Assembly: GCA_033030425.1 (NCBI GenBank)
Contig: JAUFSD010000004.1
Location: 1,860,001 to 1,924,000, forward strand
DNA length: 64,000 nt
Direction: 5' to 3'
Source: Verpa conica
Lineage: Eukaryota; Ascomycota; Pezizomycetes; Pezizales; Morchellaceae
Part shown: positions 1-12,842 of the stretch, in pieces
How positions within the stretch are numbered: position 1 is the first letter of the stretch
Layout: the number at the start of each line of letters is the position of its first letter
Position numbers and translations under genes: made by a program
The notes under the pieces: model-generated
Databases searched by the model: none
What the model saw: the letters and a program-made list of their open reading frames with translations, nothing else
Told to the model about the DNA's origin: nothing

Positions 1-3000
1 TTGCTATGAATAAAGATTCACTGGTAACTTACGCTATGGAAATATACGTATCGGCTGTCAAGACCCACCTCTAAGTGCTTGATGAGCCGTAACTACGTAA
101 TATGATAGAATAAACTATTTAAAAGAAGCCCTAAATACTTGGTGGTCTGCTAAAAAATATTGTCGAGAGGCAGTCTTCTGCCTTGGTAGGCGAAAAACCT
201 TATATAATTATCCAAGAGATAATGACGGTGATATTTCCCGATCTCGGGTACAATGAGAGTATCTCTGGCGGGATACACTCTTTTTATTATCCTGTCTTTT
301 GGCTGTCATATGTTATTGGCTCTAAAAAGATAAAAAAAACCTGGAATATTATAATATGAGGTAGTTGATATCCTGATAGAGGCACATCACAAATTCATCA
401 AGAAAGACGTCCGGAAAGTTCCGGAAAATGTTTTTTATACTATTATAGAATGATTAAACAGCGCAAAAAGTATAATCCTCTCTCTATATATATATGGAAG
501 CGCCAATCATTCAAAACCTAACTTATTGTCAGGTGGATTAAAACAAAAAGTCCTGGATTCCAGCGCCTGTACGTGTTATTTTTTTATTTCATTTTTTTAT
601 TAAATCGATCCAGCTAGGCCTTAATTCAATGGGCAAGCATAGGGGAAAAAACACCACCGGCTCAACGCAGCCCACTAAACTATTGTCCCGGCCCAGCTCA
701 AGTTAATCAAAATCATTGTTAAATACCGAAAATAGCTGTTTTGGCTATTTTGGGTGTTTTTGGTTGCCGCTCATCATTCACGCTCATGGATTTTGCATAC
801 CACAGAATCTTCTTGGAACTAGACGCGACCACAGTACCTGGTCTAAATATAGAGTGCTAGATTCGCGAGAAATGAATGTACGAGCGCCGAAATTCAGAGT
901 GTTTATGTTTTAGTTACCACAGGCGGTAAATTAGGCTTCGACTGATTTACGCTTCCATATTCTATCCAAGCCCTATATATAGCAATAATATAACCTACTG
1001 CCATATCTTATCCATTGGTCTTAAATATATGCATTTTAGTGTTTAATAATAATAGCACTAGGGCGCAGAGCGGTATTAATTGGGTGGGAATCTCGGGCCG
1101 GGCCGCGGGGTAGTGCTGTTCCTGACGTTTTATGTGTAACATATGTAAGTGCTATTATCTCTTTAGTACCCAGATGTGTGGTCACATATATGTATTCTAA
1201 CCAAATTGTAGTTTAGGTTGGGATTATATAATAGAGCGGCTCGACTAGCTGTTTGGGATGCGGGTAATTATATAGCATATACACAATTTTACCTCAGCAG
1301 AGCTATGTTCTAGGAAACTGATCATAGAATGTTGAGTGACCATCTATTGAAGAGATAATAATATGGCAAAGTGTTACTGCCTGGAAACCTCATTGAGGGC
1401 CCCTTGCAAATACGAATTACTCGATATTAGGTATATCCCCTCTACTCTATATATATAGCTAGTAGGCCATATACATATTATTCAATACCTATCTCACCGC
1501 CTAGTGTTATAGGGTGCTTAATTAGGGTGCTCTTAGCATACCAAAAAAGCAGTCACTGCTCAACTCCAAGCAGTGAATAGACATTCATTATAGTAGTGAG
1601 TTTGAAAAATTCTCTAGACATAACCAATAAACTGGCGCCTGGGGGAAATAATCGCTTAATAAATCGATTACGCACTTCACAAAACACCCCATTATAGCCT
1701 TAGCATTAACTTTCAAAATCGACCCAATAAACTTCTCTTCGATTCTCACATAAAACCAACAAAGGGGGTTTAAAGTTTGTATACCGATCCTAAAATTTAC
1801 TGCCCACACACTCCTCCCCTAATCCTTGATGATATACAACCACGAATTTCTTAATGACAGCGCATAGATAAGACACGGTAGATTGTTCATAGATCAGCAC
1901 CTACAGCTTCTGGTATGAAAGATCGGGAAACAAGGGTAGTGGACAATGGTTCTTGGGCCAATACTATTGCTAGAATCCTCGCCGAGAACGTGAAAGGCAA
2001 ATAAAAGCCCAAATATAGGGGTTTGCACTTCTCGATCTTTTCTACCGGAAGCTGTAAACTCGTTTTATTGTAGAGGGCTATCGGTTAGAATTCTCATTGG
2101 AGGCCGGCGCCTTTTTGGTCGACATCCGCTCGTGTCGCAAGAAGCGAGATAGGCTTAGAGGTCCAGTGAGAGAGTGTAGAGTATATTCAAGGTTTGGAAT
2201 AGAGATCGGAAGTCTTATAATTGTTTCTCATGCTATGGTCAGATGTTGATCGTCGTACTAGTCCCCACATTATAGGCGTGTGTTTTACAACACCTTCGGA
2301 TATCTTCTTTGGGCGGGGTAATAGATCTACTCTATAATCAAGATCCGAATTTATTTTAATATACAATTGTTTGTTAGGTTGAATTCTACGTCATTTTTTG
2401 TGGACTCTATTTGCATTGGACCTCTGACGCCTAGTATGCACCCGATCGAGTACATAACTATTAGGAAACTTCATCGCAAAATCGTGTCAGGGCGAAGATA
2501 AGGGGGGGGTCAGTTGGTAAGGTATTATGGTCTCTAAGGCGTAGCAGAGGTCCGCTGTCTTGCTGTACACTGTCTCAGTCTACTGCACCTATGCATAGAC
2601 ACGGGTCAGTCACTCATATTCACCGCTCACTTCCAATCATATATAATATTCTCAATGAAAATCATAGATCTATGAATTGCCACAGAGTTAATTTACATGA
2701 TAAGCGACTAACTTATATGCGCCACTATCCATCCACACGCGCAGTACTGAAAAAAGCTTCCCAATGCCAGCAGTCATGGTGTTCATGCAGGACCCTCGAG
2801 TGTCTCACACCAGACAACCAGAAAGGAAATTGTGAGCATCCAAGCCTGTACCTTACCTATTTTGGCATTATTCCTCATCGCTGCGCGGGATCTGTGGAGC
2901 AGTGAAAAATGGCCTACCAGTAAAATAAATTTAGGTGAGACACCGCGGCCATAGTCCGCATTCACAATTGGACTTGTTATTAGGCAAAGTTGTCTGTGTA

Positions 3001-3568
3001 GTTGCTGGAAACCTATGTTGAATACCGATGCTGCTGATATTGGGAAACTTTTCTCGTGTGCACACGCCCAATATGTCTAGTTAAGTGCGGGGGTCCTTGT
3101 ATAGGCTCAGGTTATAACCAATAAATCTCGACTTGTATCAGCAGGAACTGATGCGTGAAAAAGATGTTTCACTGGGATTGGCCAGAAATCAGACATTCCA
3201 TACTATATTCTACTATACCTACTCGTATATTCGAATCACATACTGACACATACAGGGCTAGATTAAAGCGGGGATAATTGAGCTAGAGGCACGCGCACAT
3301 GCAGGAAGGCTGTGAGTATCTTATATACTGAGGCTCATGTGCTGAATTTTGAGTAATAAAACACCTCCGACACTACTTGATAGTTCACAGACGGCACTTT
3401 GACTTCCTCATCATTTTTCTGATATAATTTCTAGAAGGCAAAACAATTAGTAGCGTATATACCTCAACATATCACAAAGGATATCAGCTAGCGCAATATT
3501 CGCCCCAGATCTTAAGCTATCCACCTACTAGAAATTATAGGCAACATAGAAGATCTCCTATCTCCGTT
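1..3568. other. Non-coding, AT-rich stretch
   Basis: No open frame here looks like a protein. The short frames that exist lack recognisable motifs, and some begin with TTG or GTG. The sequence is AT/TA-rich, with many short runs such as TATATA and CTATA. I see no RNA gene or clear repeat. Confidence 0.6.
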
Positions 3569-6500
3569 ATGGAGCACAATACCCACGTTGAAGTATTTTT
3601 TGACGCCCAGGGAAAAACCTCTACAGTCCCCAATGCAGATAGCTGGAATAACCTAAGAGGCCATCTTGATGAGCATCCGCCCTTCGCTGTATGTTTTACC
3701 ACGCAGGGTTTAAAAATTTACGCGTGTGCTAATACCTGGCATAGAATCATATTCGTTCAAGGATTTTCTCGTATGCTGAGCCCAAAGAAGTCAGGTTCTT
3801 GTCATTAACTAATATGAAATTGTTATTATACTAGGTATGGTCCAAGCATTGAGACCAACTATGAATCAACAATTTCTAGGGAATTCAGCTCGCGCGGGTT
3901 CAACCATATTCCGGGTATTTTCAAACATTTACATTCTACAGAGATCGACTATGAGACTAGGCTTGATACTGTTAGATGCAGGTGTTTAAATTGCACCGAT
4001 GGCCAACTTTGTGGTATGTATATCCCGTTGATTGATTTAGTGGGTCTTTGACTAACTAAACCCCCTTGGGTAATTAAGGCCGGGAACTCCTGGACCTGAG
4101 TATTGGCATTTGTAGTGTAAAGGAAGCAGACGATGAGCCTTCGCATAGGAGTAAGTTCTAGGTTTTCCACGAACGTACCTTTGTTTAGCATCGGGAAGTT
4201 CCTAACGCTCAATTATAGGATATGTGCCTCGCCATAGGCATGGTATGAAGTCTGGTAGAAACGCTGGGAAAAAGTGTCTATATTCTGGAGACTTAATTAC
4301 TTTTCCCGGAACTACCTTACCCGGGAGTACTTTACCTGGTAGTACCTCAGTGTAAGTGAGACTTAACATTGCCTATTTTTATTTCGATTGTAGACTAATG
4401 AGCCATATATTATATTTACAGCTCTGCATTAACCTTAGAAATGTCTTTGGTCAAAGTTCGAATGATATACTACATAGACTCGCAGGGATTAGGCCATCTG
4501 GAGACATTTCGCTTTGGGAAAACGTGGGAATCAAAATTGCACCAAACACCTATCGATTATGTGCTAGCAGAAATAAAACTGCTGAATAATTCCTGGTGCG
4601 ATATTATTCGTAAATGCAAGCATCTATTATTTGTCTTCGTAGGTTTACCCGAGGACTTTTGTAGCACTGTTGGGATATGACTAACAAAAAATTTATTACT
4701 TACGGTAGAGCGGAGAGGTATTGGATGAGACCTTAGGGGTTATGGACAGAAAGCTTGTTCATAAACTGGTTAAATATGCCCAAATATGGGACCAGTTTCT
4801 TCGGATGCAGCAACAGCAAGTTAAGGTCTTCCAGGAAGTGCTTGATAGCGCCTCAGGGGAAGGGAGCATTTGGTTTGGGTTTAATCGGTCACCTGGGGAT
4901 CTCATAGACTCTCCTTTGAGTCCACGAAACTCAGGGCTTACAGATTCGATAGCAGTGGCAACTGCTGGCAACCTTGCATCAGCAGATTCTACCCAAACTA
5001 TAACTATCAATATAGCACCACGACCGCGAGAGGATAAAAATAGCCCTAGGTTCAGACTGAAAGCCGCTATGGAAGAGCTTGCCAATGTTGGTACAGCAAT
5101 CGAAACTAGCTTGGTTAAAGAAACTCGAGAGCTCATCGAAAGGGTAATTTCCAAGGTGTATCTCCCCCGCAATTCCAAGGCTAATTTAATTTTATAGACG
5201 CACAATATTATATCTATCGACGAGGCTTATAGATCTAGGGATATGAATGAAAGTATCAAAAGACTTAGTTGGGTAACTGTAAGTATGATATCTACATATG
5301 CGATATATATAGATTTCCTGACGTAATGCAGTTTATATTCTTGCCTTTGGTCTTCGTTGCAGTAAGTCTTCTCAGAGAAAGGAGGTTTTTCTACCTCAAA
5401 ATACTTATTAGTTTATAGAGTTTATTCGGGATGAATATCGACATCTTGCAGGATAACCCAAGCTGGACCTATTACCTAATATTTTCGGTGCCAATGTTTT
5501 TCTTGATAATGATTTCCGTCATGCTCTTGAAGAAATGGAGCCAGTTGACTGCTGCCTTGGGGAGCTTGATCACTGTCTTAACGCACCGGAAACGACTGGG
5601 AAGTGTCCTGAAGTGGTTGGTAAAGACGGTGATCGCCGGACACCGTATAAAAGCCTTTAGAGCATGGTTATTGAAATTATTGAAATATGCTATGCTAAAG
5701 ACAGAGTTATCCGACGAAGAGAAAAATGCTGTGAATAAGAGAGATGAGCAGTTAATTGCATTAGCTGGGTATGGAGACCTTGAAGAGGTACGGAGATTGT
5801 ACCATGAAGGGGCAAATGTCGAAAGTTTAGAAGTGAATCGAGACGGACCTACAGCCTTGCAGGCTGCAGCAAGAAGAGGCCATCAGAAAATTGTCCAGAA
5901 GTTGATCCAATATAAAGCCAACGTCAACGCCCCAGCAGGAAACATTGATGGCCGTACGGCGCTACAGGCGGCAGCAGAGAAGCACCAAGGGATTGTTGAA
6001 ATATTACTCAATCTCAGAGCCGATGTCAACGCACCACCGGGGTTTATTAATGGGCGTACAGCACTGCAGGCAGCAGCAGAAGGAGGGGAACTGAAAATTG
6101 TTGAACTGTTAATCCAGAATGGAGCCATTGTTAATGCTCCAGCAGGAGCCATTGGCGGGCGTACTGCATTGCAAGCAGCTGCAGAGGGGGGACACCTACC
6201 GATTGTCAAAAGATTACTCGATTTATCAGCGGACGTCAATGCAGTACCGGCGAGAGAAAGGGGATGTACGGCACTGGAGTCAGCAGCAAGTCGGGGACAT
6301 AAAGATATCGTCGGGTTATTAATTAGCCATGGGGCTAAGGTGACGGAAAGAGAGGGATTTATGGCTTTACGAGCAGCGGCTGGTGGAGGACACCCTGAGA
6401 TTATTGAAATCTTGATCAACAATCATGCCCAAATCAACTATTTCAATGGTGTATTACATGTAGCAGCGCTCGGAGGGCATCAAGCTGTTGTTAAGCTCTT

Positions 6501-7413
6501 GATTAGTAAGGGAGTTGATGTCAACGCGAAGGTACAAGACCGAGTGGATACTGCATTGGCGGCGGCGGTGGAGCGGGGACACAAGGATATCGTTGAGCTA
6601 TTAATAAATGAAAAAGCCATTCTGGACAATGCGTTACAGGTAGCGACATACTACGGACACACGGATATCGTTAAGCTATTGATTTCCAAGGGAGCCCCAG
6701 ACAACGACCGGACAGCAGCATTGCTGATAGCGGCTAGAGGAGAACGAGAGGAGATCATAACAATATTGACCACAAATGGAGCAAAAGTCGACGAGGCTGG
6801 AGCAGACGGATTTACAGCACTGCAAATAGCTGTAGCAATGGGACAGAACAAAACCGTTGAGCTACTGATTGAGGCGGGGGCGAATGTTAATGCACCACCG
6901 GCGGAGAATCGTGGACGTACGGCGCTACAAGCGGCTGCAGGAAGTGGACAGAGGCAGATGGTTGAGACGTTGATCAGTAACAGAGCTGATATCAATGCTG
7001 AGCCAGCAGCTATGGATGGGCGTACAGCACTACAGGCTGCTGCGGAAGGGGGACATTTGGAGATCGCCCAGCGATTGATCAACCTAGGGGCGAATGTCAA
7101 TGCGGATCCGGCAGCGGATAGTGGACGTACAGCATTGCAGGCGGCCGCAGGTGCTGGGAGGATTTGGCTTGCTCAATGTTTACTCAGTGCAGGAGCAGAT
7201 GTAAATGCACCAGCAGCAGCAGTAAATGGATATACGGCATTACGGGCGGCCTCAGAAGGAGGACATCAGGATCTAGTTAGTCTATTGGTCAATAATGGGG
7301 CAGTTATCAACCCGTACCCGGCGCATATATCACAGCCCGAGACAATGATTGATCCGACAAACTTCGCGCAAGAGTTCGACGAAACCATTGGGGCCTCAGA
7401 TATAAAGATATAA
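3569..7413 (+). CDS. CorA-like membrane channel fused to ankyrin repeats (paralog 1, ten exons)
   Basis: Predicted exons: 3569-3688, 3745-3770, 3835-4013, 4079-4150, 4219-4351, 4422-4638, 4709-5143, 5198-5278, 5332-5361, 5419-7413, giving about 1095 residues. All phases agree, and every junction matches the paralog at 9194. Residues 1-249 form an N-terminal region I do not recognise, conserved in the paralog. A predicted helical segment follows (MDRKLVHKLVKYAQIWDQF). Then comes a CorA-type end: RELIER, SIDEAYRSR, a first membrane segment split over exons 8-10, the GMN motif (residues 435-437), and a second segment starting at NPSWTYYL. About 16 ankyrin repeats follow (from about residue 540), many containing RTALQAAAEGG. 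CorA proteins are pentameric divalent-cation channels; a membrane location with cytosolic ankyrins is inferred. The start is the only ATG in the first exon frame. Confidence 0.88.
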
Positions 7414-9193
7414 GGAGTGCAGAAACTAAAGATTTTTAGTACCCTGGAGAATATTGGGCTAGGCATTGGTTAGGCTGGCATTCATATATAGGGGTATTTG
7501 TGGATGAATGGGTGGTAGAGCGATTTATGTGTAGTAGTGTACAGTCATTCTTTCAATTTTTTCTTTCTCTTTCATATGTATATCTCATATCTTTTCTCTT
7601 TTACTCCAGACTTTACCCAGGAGAGGTTAAAAAATATTGTTATGCCATATGCAACCAATGTGCTTGACTTCATTTTGTATAATTTTGTGGTAGCTCTATA
7701 TATTAATGTTCTTTTCATTTCTTAGAAGAGATTGACCTGATGAGAAGCGTAAGGTCCAATAGGAAAAATATGGAGTTGCGAAGTTTATGTAATATAGAGT
7801 TTCAAACTGGTAGTTGTTACATAGTTGGGCGGCGGTACACATACTACTGAGACTTATTTATTATAATAAATCTAGAAACTAGATATCTTTAGCCCTAGCT
7901 TGCCTACGATCCGCTTGTATGATCACGTAACATCACTCGATAGAAGCGTGCCGTATTAATACTTCACCACCTGCCAAGTGGTATATTCCGGGAACACAAT
8001 TTAAACCGACGGCCGCCATTATGTTTTTATGGCAATTGAGAATGACGGGACCGTCCGTGATTCATCTCCTCTACCTACGATGAATACCATAGAGCGCAAG
8101 ACTATTTAACTTCATTGTTCGATCAGATATAGGATGCTGCGGTGAAGAGTAAGCGAAGAGACCGGGCAGGATAAGACGAAGGCGTAGGAAAGGCACTATA
8201 CTTATCGTATCACAACTCCTGAAAGTACTGCGGCGTTTGATGATCTGGTTCTGCAATGTGGTTCCATCGACGCGAAACCCAAAGAATTTTTCATAAGGCT
8301 AATCATAAATTAACCGGTTAGATTGCCTCGGCGATATCAGTGAATCTTAACGATTCGCCAAAATTTATTCTTGGTCCAGTCAAATTATCATATCTAATCG
8401 GGCCAGTGCCTTCGCACGCATGCGCAGTGCTCTAAGATAAAGTAATGCTGTCTCACTTATTCGTTTCCTAGTTAGGAAAGAACCAAATAAGTGTATCATC
8501 TCTATTGGCTGTAGATATGCTTGGTGGTTTCTCATCCTATGCTTGGCATCTTTTCCACCTTTTCTTTTACCCATAGGATTTTTAAAAAACGACAATCCGC
8601 CGATCCCTGAACTTCTAACCGAAATTGGTATTCTATTACCACAACAGTACCTAGGGAAGCTAGTAAAAGGCCAATTTTATTTCTTGAAACAGTTATTCTT
8701 AAAACGGTATTTTTCAAGTTTGACGGTCGGCGAATACACCCTATTGTGAGCGACCCGTATACACGGCTGTCGAGTATACGGTAGCACACAAGTTTTTTGA
8801 GGCTTGCCTAAGTGCCACCCCATTGCATGGATTGTGCCTTTAAGATCTTAGTGATGCGTGCGCTGTCCCGTACACTCGGGGGTAGGGGGAGACCTGAAAT
8901 CAATTTTGTGGGTGGTTTCAGAAAGTTTGAATGATATGCAGGCTCCGTCCTATCTACAAGCCTACAGGACTATCGGTAGTGATCTACAAGTATGGTCACT
9001 CATCAAACCAAAGATGCGGGGTTGAGTATAGAAAAAGAAATTTACTATATGCGCAGACCATGAGTGGATATGATTATAGTATTTATATAGTAGACTCCTT
9101 ATTCCTTTTTGTTTGATCACTCCCTCACTATAGCTCAGTATTAGAGTCCTATACCCACATAACCTTACTAGTAGGGATATCGCCCTTTTACCA
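7414..9193. other. Spacer between the two CorA-ankyrin paralogs
   Basis: About 1.8 kb without a supportable gene. It must hold the 3' end of the first paralog and the promoter of the second. By eye I found no similarity between the upstream regions of the two copies, so the duplication does not obviously include the promoter. Confidence 0.55.
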
Positions 9194-12100
9194 ATGGACC
9201 AAAACTCCCACATGAAAGTAGGCTATTACGACGCCCAGAGCAGACGTTCCTGGGTCGATGGCGCAGATTCCTATCGTACCTTGAGAAGCCATCTTGATGC
9301 CAACCCACCATTTGCTGTATGTTCCCATCATGAAACGTTCGCAGTTATGCATTATTAACAGCTAAATAGAAACACATCCGCTCCCGACTATTCTCGTACG
9401 TTAGACTAAAAGACCCCCCCATTAAGTATCATTCTACTAATAAAAATAAATAAAATAGATACGATCCAAAACTCGAGGCTAAGAATGGGTCGACACTCTC
9501 GGAAAAATTCGGTTTACGTGAATTCCGCGACCCTCCGGGCATTCTCAATAATTTAAACTCTACAGTAACCGACTACGAGACGATTGCCAAAAAAGTTCCG
9601 TATCAGTGCCACGGCTGCTCTCTAGGTACACCTTGTGGTATGTTCTACTACATGCACGTTTTTAGTGAACATTTGGCTGAACCTCGACGCAAAAGGTCAT
9701 GAGATTCTGGATGTGAGCTTTGGTATTTGTAGTATACAGTCAGAAGATCCTGATAACAAAGGTAAGCGCTAAAAACATCTCCGCTATAGTGTGTTGAGAG
9801 ATCCTGAATATTTAATCGCAGGCAATGGTGGCAGGCCGAGGCCTAAGCGGTCTATGGCCAAAGGTGAGTTTCGGTATTCTGGAGATTTGATTACTTTCCC
9901 CGGGACCACCCTAGGGTAAGTGAGCCCCAGAGTCGACAGAGTTCCTACTGCCTCCGTTTTTAGATCTTGGACAATACTTATATAATTATAGCTCTGCAAC
10001 TTTGGGGATTTCCTTGGTTAGAATCCGGATGTTATGCTACCGAGATCAACAAGGGTCAAGTCATCTAGAGACATTTCGCTTCGGATCGACACAATCGGAT
10101 ATACACTTAAAACCTATTTCATATGTAGTATCAGAAGTAAAGATGTTGAATCGGTCTTGGTGCGAGGTTATCCGTACATGCAAAAATGTACTGTTCCAGT
10201 TGGTAAGTTGACCTGAGAGAGCCCGGAACCAAATCATGCGTAACAAAGATGCCTCCTAACCACGAGAAACAGAACGTAGAGATATCAGACGATACTTTCG
10301 TAGATATGGACAGGGGACTCCTGCGTAAATTAGTCAAATATGCGCAAACATGGGACCAGTTCCACCGGGTTCAACAGCAGCAACTTACTGTTTTGCGTAG
10401 TATGTTTTCAGACATCTCGGAGGAGAACAAGATTTGGTTTGAGATTGATCGATCGCCTGAGAATCCTGCCGACCCCCCTAAGCACTACATACCGAAAATC
10501 GAAATGATAGTTGAAGAAGCAACTGTCTCATCTAGCGTCGCCTCTAGTATCGCCGGGGATCCACCAGCCGGTTATAATATTCAACCCGGAGGATGGCAGC
10601 AGGGAAGAGATGAGCCCCAGCTTGAGGAAATAAGAGCAGTGCTTAAAGAACTTCAAAATATCGGTTCAATAATCGAGGTCCAATTAATAAAAGAAACCCG
10701 GAAACTTATTGAAAGGGTAATTTCCCCGAAATATCACGTGACTGAATTAAAACTAACGTGATATCTGCAGACGCACAATATTATATCAATTGATGAGGCC
10801 TATCGGTCAAGGGACCAAAACGAGAGTATCAAAAGACTAAGTTGGGTAACTGTAAGTGTGTACTACCCTTATATAAACAAACATTCGCCTAACTTATTCA
10901 AGTTTATATTTTTACCTCTACTTCTCGTCGCAGTAAGTTCTCTTTGGAATTACACTTTATCCTATACTATATATTGCCGTGTATACTTACCATCTTACAG
11001 AGTTTGTTCGGGATGAACATCGATATACTAGCGAATAATCCAAGCTGGACCTATTTCTTAGCAGTCTCACTCCCCATGTTCTGCTTCGTTATGATTTCCA
11101 TCTACATCTGGAAACGTTGGGAAAAATCTATGATATCCCTGGAGAAGTGGAAGTATTCGAAAGACTACTGGTATCCCATGATGGTTGTCAGGAGATTTGG
11201 AGCTAGATATCTTCTGCCAGAAAAAGTCATATCAGAAAAGGACCAAGCTTTTATACATAATAGGAATAAACTATTAGTTACCGCTTCTGGGTACGGAGAC
11301 CTTGAAGAGGTACGGAGGCTGGTCCATGAGGGAGCCGACGTCAACGGTTCAGTCCAAGGCGAGCCTACAGCACTACAGGCAGCAGCAAGGATAGGACACC
11401 TGGAAATTATCAAGAGATTGATCAGGTATGGAGCCAACGTCAACGCACCGCCGGGAACTAACGGCGGATTCACAGCATTACAGGCGGCGGCAGGAGGGGG
11501 GCATCTAGGAGTTGTCAAGCTATTGCTCAGCTCTAGGGCCGATGTGAATGCACCAGCAGAGGTAGAGGGTGGGCGTACAGCATTGCAAGCGGCAGCAGAA
11601 GGGGGGCATATAGGAGTTGTCAGGCAATTGCTCGGTTCTGGGGCCAATGTCAACGCTCCACCGGCATCAGATGGCGGACTTACAGCATTACAGGCAGCAG
11701 CAGGAGGGGGATACCTGGAGATTGTCGAATTACTTAGTCCAGTTTCTGACGAGATGTTTGGAGGAGGCGGGGACCAAAGGATTTCCAATGAGTTTCTCAG
11801 TTCTACGGCAGAATTTAATAAAAGGGACCGGGGGATTTTCAAAAAATCGTTCGTTGCTGAAGCTCATGTCAACGCAAAGCCAGCAGGCACCAATGGGCGT
11901 ACGGCACTGCAAGCAGCGGCAGAAGGAGGGTACATACACATTGTCAAAAGATTGCTAGATTCCGGAGCCAATGTTAATGATACAGCACCCGCACAGGATG
12001 GCGAAAGTACAGCGCTAAAAGCAGCAGCTGGAAAGGGGCACAAAGACATTGTCGAGTTATTGATCAAACGTGGGGCCAAAGTGACAGAGAAAGAAGGTTA

Positions 12101-12842
12101 CGTAGCATTGAAGGCGGCAGCCGGTGGAGGGTACATAGATATTATCGATATCTTGACTAGCTACAAATCCGAGGTCAATAACCCGGGTATATTACAGGCG
12201 GCAGCACACGGAGGACATTTGATGATGGTTGAACACTTAATCTGCAAGGGGGCCGATGTAAACGCGACAGTGGTGGGTAAATTGGGCACTGCATTGTCGG
12301 CAGCTGCAGTACGAGGATACGACGACATCGTTATTCTGTTGATCAGTAAAGGAGCGATTATCGACCAACGCGGAGAAAGCGGGAATACCGCACTACAGGT
12401 GGCCGCAGAGAGAGGGCAGAGGCAGATCGTTGAGTTATTAGTAAAGAAGGGGGCCGATATCAATGCCATACCAGCGGATGATGGGCGTACAGCACTACAG
12501 GCGGCCGCAGGGGGTGGAGAGATGGAAACAGTTGAGCTATTGATCGACTTGGGAGCGAAGGTCAACGCAGCGCCGGGGAAGAACGGTGGACGTACAGCAC
12601 TACAGGCGGCTTCAGAAGGAGGACAACTACAAACCGCTGAGCTATTGATTAGACGGGGCGCTGATGTCAACGCCGCTCCGGCAGCATTCAGTGGCTATAC
12701 AGCACTACAGGTAGCGGTACTGGGGGGACACCGAGAGATGGTCAAGCTATTGATCGACAATAAAGTGGCCATAGATACGGAGGTGCTACAGATAGCAAAG
12801 CAGAGTTTTGGTGGTGCCGGTAAGCTTGAGGGGGGGGGGTGA
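9194..12842 (+). CDS. CorA-like membrane channel fused to ankyrin repeats (paralog 2, ten exons)
   Basis: Predicted exons: 9194-9316, 9370-9395, 9459-9637, 9696-9761, 9822-9915, 9992-10202, 10249-10716, 10771-10851, 10903-10932, 11001-12842, giving about 1039 residues. Exon order and phases equal those of the gene at 3569, including the 26-nt second and 30-nt ninth exons. The CorA-type end has SIDEAYRSRDQNESIKRLS, a first membrane segment, GMN (residues 430-432) and a second membrane segment (WTYFLAVSLPMF). The ankyrin array uses the same GRTALQAAAEGG-type unit, with NVNAPP-type loops. Two oddities: an insert of about 40 residues interrupts one repeat (11747-11867), and the stop codon directly follows a run of ten G (12830-12839). 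Function is as for paralog 1: a membrane channel or sensor, by inference only. Confidence 0.87.

Noticed and set aside
716..2965. Short open frames at the left end
   Set aside because: Several start with TTG or GTG, have no motifs and sit in AT-rich non-coding sequence.
5883..7100. Long antisense frames opposite the ankyrin arrays (also 11165-11842, 12161-12670, 14723-15412, 59311-60225)
   Set aside because: They mirror the repeat codons of the sense gene, give low-complexity Ala/Pro/Ser peptides and contain no motif.
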